NCBI GenBank assembly: GCA_946965045.2
Contig: OX337242.1
Span: 2,666,001 to 2,730,000 of the forward strand
Direction of reading: 5' to 3'
DNA length: 64,000 nucleotides
DNA from: Epithemia pelagica
Lineage: Eukaryota > Bacillariophyta > Bacillariophyceae > Surirellales > Surirellaceae
The first letter of the stretch is position 1, and each line of letters starts with the position of its first letter. The translations under genes and the position numbers were made by a program. Below the pieces are notes generated by a model. It was not told the origin of the DNA and did no database searches. It saw nothing but the letters and a program-made list of their open reading frames with translations. Below are positions 11,201-21,287 of the stretch, in pieces.

Positions 11201-13471
11201 ACGTCAGCAACCTTAATTCAGTGCAGATGGCGGACCGCCCTAAGCATACAACAACTACGCCGATGCACTGCTTGTGTGTGTACAATCCAATCTGCGTGGA
11301 GGGGACATTTAGCAGTCGTAGAATACACGAAAATGCACCGCAACAGAGCGGTTTGTATCACTCGAATTCAATGTTTGTTCAGAGGGTTCATGGCCAAGAA
11401 ACGATACGAGGAGCATCGGTGTGCCACAATCAGAATTCAACGACGGTGGCGGCGCTTCCAATCTCTGGTTCAGCTCGATGCGGCAACGCGTATTCAATCC
11501 CATGTACGATCGCTTCAATGTCGGGAAGACATGCGCACGCGTCAAGATGCCAGTCGTGTCATCCAGCGTTGGACAACGGCTTATTTGAGAAGCCACCAGC
11601 AAAATCGATTGGAACACGATGATCAAAATCGACGTCTCCAAAGGCAATTGATAAGCGGGTTCGGCACAGCAACATATCAATGGGAGCGCACCCTAGAACT
11701 CTGTATTACTCTTCAAGCAGCTGTTCGTTGCTTCTTGGCGCGCAAAAGTTTTCTGGCTGTGCTTGCTGGAATGGCTCAAAGAACCTTGCGTGCGGGGACG
11801 GTTCTGTGTCTTTCTCAATATGAACTCCGTCATCAAGCAGCCGATTTCGTACCAGCTCAGGCCCTTTGGCGACAGTATCGATTGCGTTGTCGTTATTTGA
11901 GCACACTACAGGCTATCTTGTTAATACAGCGATGGTGGCGATCGCATTTGATGACGGAAACAGTGGCTGTCGGAGAAACGGCGTTGATAGTTTTGCAGTC
12001 TTTGGCTCGTTCCAAGCGTTGTCGCACCGAGTTTCAAACTCAGAAGCGTGCGACAAGAACCATTCAAAAGTGTTGGCACAGATTTCAGCGAACTATGCAG
12101 AATGTTCCTTCAACATCGTCCATGAAGCAATGTGAGGAAAGCGATGATTTGAAGTCTGCGGAAAATGGTCTAGTGAACCCCACCAATCTTACACATGATG
12201 CAATGACTCACAGTGAGGCCTCTAACGGCGTCTCTTTGGTGGATGACCTCGTCGATAATACACCCGATATGGCATCCTCGAATACACTACACTTTACCAA
12301 AGACCTGGAGATGGACCGATCCACGGAGTCAGAAGCCTTGTCAAGACACGTGGATCCTTCTACTGCTGCTCCTCTGAGTTATGGTTCACGGGAGTCTTCC
12401 TTCCAGAAACACGATTCAGAGTTGGAGCAAAGTGAACTGTCGGTGTCAGCCCATCGAGCCTTGCTTGGTCATTCTGAACAGAGAGAATTGAATCATGATC
12501 TAGCCGCTCGTCGCATTTGTCGCGTCTACATTGTGTGGAAGATCAAGATTCTGCTTGTACAGCTCCAGTGCGCGTTAGTTCTATTGAAACGCGGCATATC
12601 AGGAAATGTTTCCAAGTATACAACAATGGCTCTCGTCTTGGTGAATGCCTTTGTGCGTGGTAGTGCCATCATGAAACGCATACGAACAGCTCCTTCCCAA
12701 ATCATGCCAATGAGCACCTACCAAAAGATTTCCGCAATTTGGGACTCTGGAGTTGCCGAGTTAAAGGTATTTGCTGCGACCGTGATTCAAACTATGGTAC
12801 GATCTTCTCGTGCAGTGAAGAAGCAACGCAACTTGGCTACAGTTCTACTACAGTGCTGGGTTAGAAGTTGGCTGGCCAGACACAAGAGGATGATCATGAT
12901 TCAAGCACATACAGCCGCCAGGATGGAACAGAAAACGAGTTGTGCGGTCAAGATCCAGGCAACCTGGAGAGGATTTACAGTTCGAAAGCTCGCCGTCGTC
13001 GAGGCACCAGACGGTGAGCACGAATCATTCTTTTCGGCATCGTCCTCACCGGATGTAGCTAGCAAGTCTTGCTCGACTGTCATGGATGGAAGTGAACATA
13101 AAATGGCCGATTGTGGCGAGGTAACCGTGCCGTTGGCCGAAACGGCGGATTCGTGCGACACTACTAGTCCCGAGTATCAAAAAGGTGTCGAGATGCTTCA
13201 AGACTTTTTTGAACATGCCCAAAGGGCTCAAGAAGAAGAACGCCGGGAACGGGAACGAGTCACTGCATGGTTTTTGCAACGGTTGGAGGTACTGGCCGAA
13301 CAAACGACCCAGGATTTGTTGCAGCAACAACAACACCGACCGGAAACAGGAGGTGGCACCTATTGCCAGTCGGTCCACCGATTGGCCGCGCGAGCGCGAT
13401 CGGTCACACAACAAGTACAACGAATTCGGCAGCAGCAGGAACAGCAGCCTTTGCACAACACATCCAGTTGA
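5276..13471 (+). CDS. Giant IQ-motif protein (ASPM-like repeat region)
   Basis: Single exon of 2731 residues. The frame is open further upstream, but the first in-frame ATG is at 5276 (MGFAGRKKRQGKS). Residues 1 to about 660 are Ser/Pro/Gln/Arg-rich and probably disordered. One IQ motif (AIQRWWRRQ) occurs near residue 665. A dense array follows from about 882 to 2280, with a looser set near 2410-2570, roughly 60 copies in all with core [IVL]Q-x-[WS]-[WY]-R. IQ motifs bind calmodulin or calmodulin-like light chains, so this is a candidate Ca2+-responsive scaffold. The repeats resemble ASPM (abnormal spindle), but I see no calponin-homology domain and no myosin motor, so orthology is unproven. 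A charged helix (EEERRERERVTAWFLQRLE) near 2650 and a Gln-rich tail close the protein. Confidence 0.9.
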   Translation: MGFAGRKKRQGKSLPIPNTTTTDQATSRSSSPSSAFWKAALSNTNTKKSNPEGAAAASRTTGTGATTNHHHQKRNLKQVAPLPSPPSPPQPANGQQRPSRHSPRAASTAAASPHMATNNDDDKDHKQKKKPSNHAAVPPPDGLVLLVSSSSSASSSSLLSPSPQRRNHMATAAAAPESASSPQQPRSSNHLIFSATELAAFDDDHDAPNDEQQAVDWWEVDDTSTLASSVMEHQTTAKTPLVLKASATLTTPQPPPPPPSSSVVDQPDATPVLRNPPRSRSRSNTVAKQQQTTPQPPPRVSVIGSPQDFLPNRNRQGRRPATEGRPQRPMTSSASLWETGHRRPQSQSIQRGGGRPSSTRSARTTLSRTTGRRHDLPGNYYVSSPAAKSSSSSVFDRLYQDAQIRRQRHATRQQQQQQDERQQLRSSRRWRHEPQGDHSVVSSLPSASMRMSPSVSSSRGVRPSSRNQHAQPQPPLPTPSSPEDRRRCREAAHLFFFGGGPTASWDATEGSVQDSAYSSRFDKLYANEYETSASKYQPQHEAASQSVASGQESALSRRVNYRPSPIQQHHPIPLRPHRTTMTTPNEGTTSSNTIPQKSSNSTLPQAAAAPPWCSPSAASTSRAAAVGPTVPGPGGEFISQQHPGTTTDNGRTKMKREEKPTVVAAHAIQRWWRRQEQCHRRVTEQPVSSPPMDEFAKWKQLQTDWFRHVVVSEDSEETADELLPQPPTSPNAALSTDRQPQPQQALLESPPTPPHQQLPLHVDTARSTMATTTTTTTPTQSPAVAKLAARLSSSGGSGGSGKRKVHTVDSSRELQWQELQRGWSSLSATASSTRSEPCDGPQDQRTANKGLPIQQHEENHRQEENQTEGVPSHQMDKKECPLEISAIIRLQSWWRTKHEVERYQGRLVALQRLQMWWRHCLPGRLSAIRVQSWWRCVRNERQFQGHCAAIMCLQAWWRTVRQRSLYQGLRVAVVCLQAFVRCRLLVQRYKRHGHATQNVQQWYRHVQQETRRKNEAGKLLQAWWRRTKELERSRGRDIASTRVQTWFRGQWWKRQYQGKRRAVVQIQAWWRRRVQEVRDYQRMDSAVTRIQRWYQCVCSQQRYRGYRQAVILVQTFWRHVSLDRRQRRMNVAATTVQSWFRRARSQQRYQGQRLAVIRLQTWYRQRHAVRHGQRMDVAAVVLQSSYRGIHFYRRYQRKRLAVLQLQGWWRRLRTMARERVQKCDEAATVVQSRYRGGRAYQSYHKHRLAVLFLQSWWRGACVLRQQRRMDTAVVVVQTWYRQVYAHRKYQQQRLAVRRIQFWCRHLISARQKRRMASTALVVQTWYRQASVYRKYQAHHHAVLVAQNWWRHIHQQRLKCSATVLQSWYRRIRSERRYRGLLLAVLRLQSWCRAMIMAQQKKRRDVAATTLQLWYRGVHVRQVYQGKRLAILKLQSWGRRMCDAHRKEEEQQRRSSSICMIQSWYRQIQCCQSYNEKRQAVVRIQALYRQLNEVRLYRKMILASVIIQNWWRAFHIAVARRTHATHRIQRWWRHSVDIMKNERKRLACALVISTQWRQYRAQRQFQRIQVATDMLQRWWRCVHLSARFKSFVRAIKLMQFWWRAQILRKKQLQARDAANCIQRQWLRTIRRRHRVQLAAIRLVQRTWRRKRKDQVLSAAATRVQTWWRRAQNVFRFIRTRALVSALQSFWRMYTQRRSYRDMLLSALVVQSWWRLELRKSLSRQIAASRIQVCWRFYDAEIKHKRLQYTSMVRIQSLVRKKIAMRHLQRSRAAATFIQHRWRKLLRLLQIMRLHSIIRIQSLWRKETCHHFYQKQRCAAICLKDWLRFRYQHRLRRQCSTLLLQSWWRRLSAKHAYEKAQSAVISIQSWWRQVLAMLEAHSRRKTLQSVTLIQNCWRSFHSIMVQRQAAAVLISASWRRVQARRLARQAIHACVKLQSWRRSMTAAASFRRIQVATIVSQSRVRMRYAARKFQHYRTSATLIQCRWRTALSIQQLRRCTACVCTIQSAWRGHLAVVEYTKMHRNRAVCITRIQCLFRGFMAKKRYEEHRCATIRIQRRWRRFQSLVQLDAATRIQSHVRSLQCREDMRTRQDASRVIQRWTTAYLRSHQQNRLEHDDQNRRLQRQLISGFGTATYQWERTLELCITLQAAVRCFLARKSFLAVLAGMAQRTLRAGTVLCLSQYELRHQAADFVPAQALWRQYRLRCRYLSTLQAILLIQRWWRSHLMTETVAVGETALIVLQSLARSKRCRTEFQTQKRATRTIQKCWHRFQRTMQNVPSTSSMKQCEESDDLKSAENGLVNPTNLTHDAMTHSEASNGVSLVDDLVDNTPDMASSNTLHFTKDLEMDRSTESEALSRHVDPSTAAPLSYGSRESSFQKHDSELEQSELSVSAHRALLGHSEQRELNHDLAARRICRVYIVWKIKILLVQLQCALVLLKRGISGNVSKYTTMALVLVNAFVRGSAIMKRIRTAPSQIMPMSTYQKISAIWDSGVAELKVFAATVIQTMVRSSRAVKKQRNLATVLLQCWVRSWLARHKRMIMIQAHTAARMEQKTSCAVKIQATWRGFTVRKLAVVEAPDGEHESFFSASSSPDVASKSCSTVMDGSEHKMADCGEVTVPLAETADSCDTTSPEYQKGVEMLQDFFEHAQRAQEEERRERERVTAWFLQRLEVLAEQTTQDLLQQQQHRPETGGGTYCQSVHRLAARARSVTQQVQRIRQQQEQQPLHNTSS

Positions 13472-14104
13472 ATCTGTGCACATGAGATATAGACAAACGA
13501 CTGTCCTGTGTGTTATTCGTTGCGACAAGTCCTGTCACGTAGTAGAAATGGGTGTGTCACAACGACTGAGCACATGTGGATGGATTTACGTGTTTCCTGA
13601 ACTTACGAAGGTACTTTTGGTTCCAGTTGTTGACACGAGGACCACGACGGCGGCGACGAGGACGAGGAAACCATGGCGCGTGGCAAGTGGCAAGGAGGAA
13701 TGACCTGGGTAAGTAGTAGTTATCACTGGCAGGACAAATTAATCATGACTTGATCTACGACCACATGGTCATTTTGGAATGGTCGTTTGTACCTACAACC
13801 GGTAGACCTGTAAATAGTGGTTTCACCTCTGTGCGGTCAGGAGTCAACGATCAAGAAAAGTGGCTAGTGGCTATGGACCACTCTCGTCGAACTAGCAAAG
13901 ATAGACTATGCGCGACTGCATCGCCCCTCCGAAATAAATTCCCTGCCAGAATTGGGTCATTCTGGGGGATAAGATAACTTAAATAGAGGCTCCGATAGGA
14001 AGACCTTGCTGAGATAGTTCGTATTGCTCCATGTCACTCTTATTATGATATAGCCCCGGCCGAAAGATTCTCCGCAACGAGGAACTTTTCTAGTTGAATA
14101 CATA
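13472..14104. other. Intergenic region, no gene seen
   Basis: Lies between the tandemly oriented IQ and cyclase genes. It should contain the IQ-gene 3' UTR and the cyclase promoter. Only short frames without recognisable protein character are present. Confidence 0.45.
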
Positions 14105-17100
14105 ATGAATGCTTCTTGGGCCTTCAAGATCGTGGTAGACGAAGTTCGCCGTGTGCTCACCCGTGGCTTCACACACCGAGATCTCCGTACTACTTCTTCT
14201 TGCGTCACCAGTCACCATCATTCGAAAACGCAAACCAACCGATATATTGGCCATTCACAATTCGGCAACCACTTTTTTGTTTCTCAGACTGTTGGGAAGG
14301 TTTCGAAACACAACGACCAACACATAAACACTGGAGAGGCACACCCAATTGACGACCAAGTCCAACGCAGCTGTCAACCACAAGAACAAGAAAAACAGGA
14401 GCAAGAGCAAGAGCAAGAGCAAGAGCAAGTGAGTGAGAGAGAGGAAAACAACAACAACGAGCTGTATAGTCGATTCAAACTACACAATATGATGGCGAGT
14501 ACCAATCTCATGGTTCGTCAGAATAGTCATTTGTTCCGTCATGGCCTGAGTGACGACGAGCAGGAACCGGATCTCTCGGAACGAAATCCACTTGGCGGAT
14601 ACCTGTCGGATGAGGATGATGACGAGAATGTCAATCCCGATTCCTCCTCCTCGTCGTCGTCCCCCCATCGAGATGGAGCAGGGGGTGGTGGCACCTCGTC
14701 TTCCATTACCACATCGCAAAATGATGGTGGACCAAATGGTGGTCGCGATGAAGTGCACGAAATCAAAAAGTTGATTCAAGACGAAACGGCCTCGGTTCGT
14801 CGATGGCGTTGGGTTGTGGTCATGGCCATGCTTGTCGTGTCCGCTACCGTCACAACGGCCACGTATTGGTTTTTGGAACAAGAAGAAACCAGTGATTTTG
14901 AAACGTCGGTACGTATATACGATGTGTCCAAGAAGCATCGTCGAATGTTTCTCGGCTCTTGTCGTTGGGGAGAAAGACTCTGATAATGGTTCTTCTTGTT
15001 CCTTTGTCGTTTGTTTCCAGTTTCAACAATTTGCCACCACCATTGTGGAATCGTCGCAATTTAGTGCCACCACGATTCGAAGTACGTGCAGTGACTTTGC
15101 CGATTTTGTCACGTCCGGAGCCTTGCAAGACAATGCCACGTGGCCCTTTTATACCATTCCCAATTGGTCCGTCCGCGCTGCCAACTTGTTGCGACAAACG
15201 GAATCCTTTGGCACGTGGATTGCTCCCGAAGTACCGACGCGGGACTTGTCTCCTCAATGGACGCAATACGTCTTGGCCAATGCCGGGTGGTATCAAGGGC
15301 CGCCCTTTGTTCCGGCCATCTTTTACCTATTTAATGGCAGCCTTGCATTTGACTTGGATCGTGACGGGCCCTATCGACCCATTTGGCAAATTTATCCCCT
15401 TTCAGCAGTTATCAACAACGATTTGACCACACGGCCAGTAACCAAAGCCAATGTCGACAACGCCAATGAGTTGCAAGAAGGACTAGTCGGTGGCTTGCTC
15501 AACAAAGCTGAGCTCGAGCCTGTGTTTCCACATGTAAACAACTTTACAGAGGATCCAAGGGAACCATTTGCTTCTTACTACCAACCAATTTTTGATTCTT
15601 TTGACGAATCATCTCGCAGAATCGTGGCCAACCTCCAGCTCTTTATTCGATGGGGGGTTTATTTTTCAGGAAAGTTACCGGATGGTGTGGAAGGAATAAA
15701 CTTGGTCTTGTCCAGCACTACCTGTAATGTCACATTCACCTGGGAACTTGTCGGTCGAAAGGCTGTATTTTTAAATGCTACCGATGTGCATGATACAGCC
15801 TATGACAGCCAAGTCATATCTTCACCCTTCAACACATATGAAAACATTGACTTGGCCAAGGAACTGGGGGTATGTTTCTATACCATTTCCATTTACCCGT
15901 CCTCGACCTTTGAAGATTCTTACCGGTCTCAAACTCCAATTGTTGTCACATGCATCGTCGGAGCTGTATTTTTCTCCATGATGGCCGCCTTTTTGGCCTA
16001 TGACAATTTCCAGCGCAAACGAAATATCAAGGTCGTGGCCAATGCCGCCAAATCCAATGCTTTGGTCACATCCTTGTTTCCGAACAATGTTCGTGATCGA
16101 CTTCTCATGATGGACGAGCCAAACGAAGGGACAGAGCAACAGGGTTTCCTCCAGGAGCCACATCCTGCAGGGCAGCATAAATCCACGAAGGGTAGTCACG
16201 CCTTTTTCAAAACTAATCGTGGGCAGCTCAAAACTTATGTGGATGGAGGCAAGAGGAATCCTGGTAGCCAACTGGAGGATGGTACAGAAGTTGGAGACAA
16301 CCATACTAACAGCAAACCCATTGCCGATCTCTTTTTGGAAACCACCATTCTGTTTGCCGATATTACAGGCTTTACCGCCTGGTCCTCGGTGCGGGAACCC
16401 TCCCAAGTCTTTACCCTGTTGGAAACAGTCTTTTCCGCCTTGGATCACATTGCGCTCAAGCGACGCATTTTCAAGGTCGAAACCGTGGGGGATTGCTACG
16501 TCGCCGTGTCCGGTCTCCCAGAACCCCGCAAGGACCACGCCATTGTCATGGCACGGTTTGCGCGGGATACCGTCCTGACGGTACGACAAGTGGTGAAACG
16601 ATTGGAATTGTCCTTGGGTCCCGACACCGGAGATTTGGGGGTCCGGATTGGATTGCACAGTGGAGTTGGTACGTTTGTTTTTTGTGTGTGTGCGTGCGTG
16701 TATGAAATTGGATGGGTTCCAACTAACCGTTTCCCATCATCTCCGGTATGGCAGTGACGGCTGGTGTCCTTCGAGGTGAACGTGCCCGATTCCAATTGTT
16801 TGGAGATACAGTCAACACAACGGTACGTGAATGGTCAAAACGCACCACTACAATGTCTTGTTCGATACTCTCATCTCCCAGAACACACAACGCCATTCTC
16901 ATTTGGTTTCCTCAACAATATAGGCACGCATTGAAAGCACGGGCGCCCGAAACCGGATCCACGCTTCCAAGGAAACGGCGGATTTATTGACTGCCGCGGG
17001 AAAAGGACACTGGGTCAGGCCTCGCCGAGATTTGGTATCCGCCAAGGGAAAGGGCACGATGCAAACATACTGGGTTGAGATTAATCAAAACAATAATCCC

Positions 17101-18768
17101 AATACCGGAACGACAGCATCGGGAACTGCCTCAACGTCGTCTTCAGACAAGAACAAGAGCGACGAAGATGATGAGAAGGATTTGCTATGGGCCGATGCAG
17201 AAGTTACCAACAGCAAGACAGACCGTTTGATTGATTGGCAAATGGATGTCTGCTCACGACTGCTTCGACAAGTGGTGGCGCGTCGCTTGGATAACAGTAC
17301 CAAGAGATTGACCGACGCCACCTCTCGTCGATCCGTGGTACAGGATCCACCACGTTCCAAGCGGTTGACAACAGGATCGGGGAAAACTTGTTTGGATGAA
17401 GTCAAGGAGATAATTTACTTGCCCGACTTTGAAGAAGGCGCGGCCCGGCGTATTGAACACAATCCAGATGAAATTGATTTGGGACAAAATGTTATGGAAC
17501 AGCTTCGGTCATTTATCAATGCCATTGCCCTACTCTATCATCCGAACGACTTTCACAATTTTGAACATGCCTGTCACGTCACCATGTCTGTGACCAAACT
17601 GCTGTCCCGTATCGTTAAACCTGCCGACTTGACCTTTGACGATGGAGCCACGCAAGAAAGCAATAGTAGTGCTCAAACGGAAAGCTTTCGGATTGCAGCG
17701 ACACTTCATGAGCGCACCTATGGTATTACATCCGATCCCTTGACTCAGTTTTCCCTGGTCTTTTCCGCCATGATTCACGACGCGGACCATACCGGAGTGC
17801 CCAACGCTACCTTGATCCAGGAAGACGCCTTGTTGGCTCGCGCGTATCACAACAAGAGTGTCGCCGAACAGAATTCGATTCATCTGGCATGGGATCTTCT
17901 TCAACAAGACCACTTTCGTGACCTTCGTGCTACAATTTACTCAACAAATGCCGAATTCGAACGATTCCGTCAGCTTGTGGTCCAGGTACGTATGATTCAT
18001 GAGGACACATTGTGTGTACCACAATCGTCGTCATGAGGGTTCGCACTCACATGCGGTGTTGCTTTTGGTATATTTGTAGACGGTTCTGGCGACGGACATT
18101 GTAGATCAAGAACTCAAAGCTCTTCGCAATGCCCGTTGGGATCACGCGTTTGAGGAAAAAGATCGTGAAGAGAGTCCCCGGGATACCCTGAATCGCAAGG
18201 CAACGATTGTGATTGAGCACTTGATTCAAGCATCGGATGTAGCACATACTATGCAACATTGGTACGTACAAGTGATTGCAACAGGTTTTTTTTCGAGATT
18301 AACCAACGTTTGGTACACTTGTCATTTCTCACGAATCGATTGTTCGTTTGTCTCAGGCATGTGTATCGTAAGTGGAATGAAAACTTTTTTCGTGAGTGCT
18401 ACCATGCCTACAAGGCTGGTCGTGCCCAGACGGATCCTTCCATCAATTGGTACAAGGGTGAATTGGGATTTTTTGACTTTTATATCATTCCCTTGGCCAA
18501 GAAATTGAAAAAGTGTGGTGTCTTTGGTGTCTCCAGTGACGAATATTTGAATTATGCCTTGACGAATCGTCAAGAATGGCAAGATCGCGGAAAGGAAGTG
18601 GTGGAAGAAATGCTTCATGCCATTCAGCGTCGAAACAGTACTGTAGCGGAGGGTATCGCCTCTTCCATGCAACGAATTGAGGAGGATGACGACAAGAGCG
18701 AGGCAGGGGGAGGAGCCGGAGCAGCAGAAGTATTTCTGGATGACGGCATGGTTGCGGAAGAACATTGA
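14105..18768 (+). CDS. Receptor-type class III nucleotidyl cyclase fused to a cyclic-nucleotide phosphodiesterase
   Basis: Six exons: 14105-14908, 15021-16668, 16755-16822, 16924-17985, 18080-18261 and 18357-18768. All phases fit and all donors are GTACGT; the protein is 1391 residues. The frame runs upstream of 14489 (MMAS), an alternative start giving 1263 residues. Order: Gln/Glu-rich N-terminus; membrane helix about 231-257; extracellular region of about 310 residues; second helix about 573-595; cyclase from about 704 with both metal-binding Asp (FADITGF and VGDCY); GDTVN; ARIEST with the catalytic Asn and Arg. The PDE domain (about 1000-1360) has HNFEH, MIHDADH and the ASDVAH metal ligand. 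The base-selecting pair is Glu (KVETVGD) plus Gln (RFQLFGD), so GTP preference is suggested, not proven. It should both make and destroy cGMP or cAMP at a membrane. Bifunctional cyclase-PDE proteins are known from pennate diatoms. Confidence 0.93.
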
Positions 18769-19451
18769 ACAGTCCAAAAGAGATTGGGGAAGAGACAAGT
18801 CGGATGCTATGGAGAAAAGCCAACGTTTGTTTCGAAACATAGTGTCGAAACATAATTTCTAAACAATTATAGGAAAGTCCTCCTCATTGTACATATTTTT
18901 CGTCACATAGTCGCATAGAATTTTCCAACTCATTCACCACAGCGATTGCCTAAATGCCCAAATCTGAGACGTAACCATTACTGTTCCTTCATTCGACCAA
19001 AAGCTGTTGGCGTCGTCCTGTTGAAACCGGACAACAAAACCGGTGGCCCATGCAATACCAGGTTGGTTCCTGCACATCCTACATCATCCCACCGATCCAA
19101 TCCAATCTTATCTGATCCTCCTTCACATCCTCTTTGTGGTCTTGTGCGACTATCTATTCGTCTTGGTCCATGGAGGACTGCTGATACCACAACACGTTTC
19201 TATTTCTCTAGCTAGATATACAACCGCACTTGGTCCCGGCCATTGCTTCAGTTCCTCTACTAGGAGCTACATTTCGCAGTAGCGACGCGACATGCGACAC
19301 CCAACACCCAATCGGAACTCTCTACCCTCGATGTGGAATCGCTTTTGTCTTGTGTCTTTTCGCTGGACCAACAGAATTCTCAAGTAAAAAAGTCACAGGG
19401 ATTGTCACGCACGTTGTCACACACCTGTCTGACTGCACACCAAGGTCGGTG

Positions 19452-19482
<31 letters not shown>

Positions 19483-19911
19483 GATACACAGACTGACTGA
19501 CTGTCACACAGACACCCGCACGGACGAACATCGGTTATCGGCTGGCATCTCGCGTCTATTCCCTACCGAAAACATTGCTGTCACGAATGTCGTACGAGTA
19601 GGTTGGGGCTTGATGTTGTCTTGGGCCTTTTTGGCTCCCCAAAAGGTCTCGGCGTTTCTCCGTTCCTCGTGTTGTGGCCGTGTTGTGGTGGTGCAATTAT
19701 TGTCGTTCCAGTGTATTTGTTGTGGGTGTTGGCTGTCGATTCCTTTCGGTTTTGTTTCTACGACTCCTCGGTTGCTTGCTTAGTATCGTCTTGCTCTTTT
19801 TCCCTCGGTGTCTTTTTGTGGCTGCTGCAAGACTCTCTCTTTGTTCCGTTTGGCAAATTCCTCGCGCGGTTCTTCTTTTCTTTTTCCCTCTCGGTGTGGT
19901 ACGTTGTTCTC
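18769..19911. other. Intergenic region with 5' leader of the next gene
   Basis: Contains a TGTC tetranucleotide run and, from about 19600, a T/G-rich stretch. That stretch stays in frame with the gene at 19912 but has no ATG, so I read it as 5' UTR. No other gene is seen. Confidence 0.5.
19448..19482. repeat. TGTC tetranucleotide microsatellite
   Basis: About eight tandem TGTC/GTCT units, followed within 20 bases by a short GACT run (about 19489-19502). Confidence 0.85.
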
Positions 19912-20808
19912 ATGTCGTCTTCCACCACCGTCCCCTCGAGGCAAACCAACAAGAACCCGAAACAATCCTTGTGGCACGCCATTCAATCGCATCCCAAAAC
20001 GACAACAACGACCGCACGACGACGACGACAACAGCAAGAGAAACCCTTGCCCAAAACCCATGACTCCTCGTCTTCTTCGTCGTCGTCGTCTTCCTTGTCG
20101 GATGGATTGCATCCTCTTCCCAATCACAACAACAAGAGGAAGACGACGAACCAAGCCAACCAAAACCACGACCCCAACCAGCAGGACGACCCACTGAAAC
20201 AAGACAACACCAACACTCCCACTCCAAACAACAATAACAACCATAACAACAATACCTATTACATGCCGGCTCCGCCCCGGACCAAATCCAATGTGCAAGC
20301 CCGCGAAACCGTCGATGCCCATCGTCGTCATGAATTGCGACAGCGCATTCACGTCGAATTGATTCAACCCCTCAAGTCCTTGTTGCAGGAATTGGAGGAG
20401 CAAGCGACGGTCGTATTGCCGCAAACCTGGCAGGTGCATTCCGATCGAGCCCGGGCCCGACACGCCGAACTCCAGGACAATCGGACCGGAGTCCTGTTGA
20501 GTTTGCGCAAACGATATAAAGTGCACTGGCAATTACACCAGGGCGTGCCGCAAGCCATGGCCTATGTCCAAGATCAAATCAAGCAATTAAAGCATGCCAG
20601 TTCGACCAAAACGTCCTTGCCCAGTTCGGCCCTGCAACGATTGTTGACGACGGGCAATTTGGCACGATGGCAACAACGCGCGGCGCAACTCTGGCACCAT
20701 CCCGAAGAATCCTCGTCCTTTGCCATGCCGACCGATGACGAATTGATGCAAGCCTTTTTGCAAGAAGAACCAGAACAAGCTTGCCAGACCAAGGAGCAAC
20801 ACTCCTAA
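19912..20808 (+). CDS. Coiled-coil protein, paralogue of the 1762-2583 gene
   Basis: Single exon of 298 residues; 19912 is the first ATG in the frame. Residues 1-135 are low-complexity, with Ser and Asn/Thr/Gln tracts. Residues about 136-255 are the conserved helical core, with VHSDRARARH (175-184), TGVLLSLRKR (192-201) and QLHQG (207-211). The C-terminal motif TDDELMQAF (about 277-285) matches TDEELLKQF of the 1762 gene. The two proteins therefore share core, motif order and C-terminal acidic tag but have unrelated N-terminal linkers. No enzyme motif, signal peptide or membrane segment is present. Both copies are on the plus strand about 18 kb apart, on either side of three unrelated genes. 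Function unknown. Confidence 0.8.
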   Translation: MSSSTTVPSRQTNKNPKQSLWHAIQSHPKTTTTTARRRRQQQEKPLPKTHDSSSSSSSSSSLSDGLHPLPNHNNKRKTTNQANQNHDPNQQDDPLKQDNTNTPTPNNNNNHNNNTYYMPAPPRTKSNVQARETVDAHRRHELRQRIHVELIQPLKSLLQELEEQATVVLPQTWQVHSDRARARHAELQDNRTGVLLSLRKRYKVHWQLHQGVPQAMAYVQDQIKQLKHASSTKTSLPSSALQRLLTTGNLARWQQRAAQLWHHPEESSSFAMPTDDELMQAFLQEEPEQACQTKEQHS

Positions 20809-21105
20809 CAAACATGCATAGACAAATGGGGCAACCACGAACCACACCACCACCACTACCGCACTCGGAGAGAATATAGAGGGGACACCACGCCATCAAC
20901 GCATTCGTTCTTGTTTAGAAATAATAATAGTCTAGCTTGCAAGCGGGGAGAGAGAGAACACACACCACCAACCAACCAACCAGCAATGGTCCACCCATCT
21001 TGGTTGCATCCAGTGTTGGACATTCCCAGCAACGACACTGTCGTAGTAGGACGACTCAGTCACATCGATAGGAAACCTAGGTAGTACGTAGGACAGAAAC
21101 ATCAG

Positions 21106-21134
21106 GGAGATGGGGTAATCCTGAGCAGGTCGCT
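21106..21134. repeat. Left terminal inverted repeat of the 21106 transposon
   Basis: 29 bases starting GGAGATGGGGTAATCCTG. They match the reverse complement of 24222-24250 at 27 of 29 positions. A CAG triplet lies immediately outside. Confidence 0.9.
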
Positions 21135-21287
21135 ACCTTACCAGTCAGATACTGACTGTGACCTATAGGAGTTACCGAACGCTTTTTCTGAATAAAGAAC
21201 ACTCTAGCGACAAAAGATGATATACTGACTGCTAGTACTATTAAAACCCACCACCACCCGGTTCATAACCGCTACATATTTGTACTG

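Noticed and set aside
19603-19911. Hydrophobic N-terminal extension of the 19912 gene
   Set aside because: The frame has no ATG before 19912, the composition is T/G-rich like a UTR, and the paralogue has no such extension.
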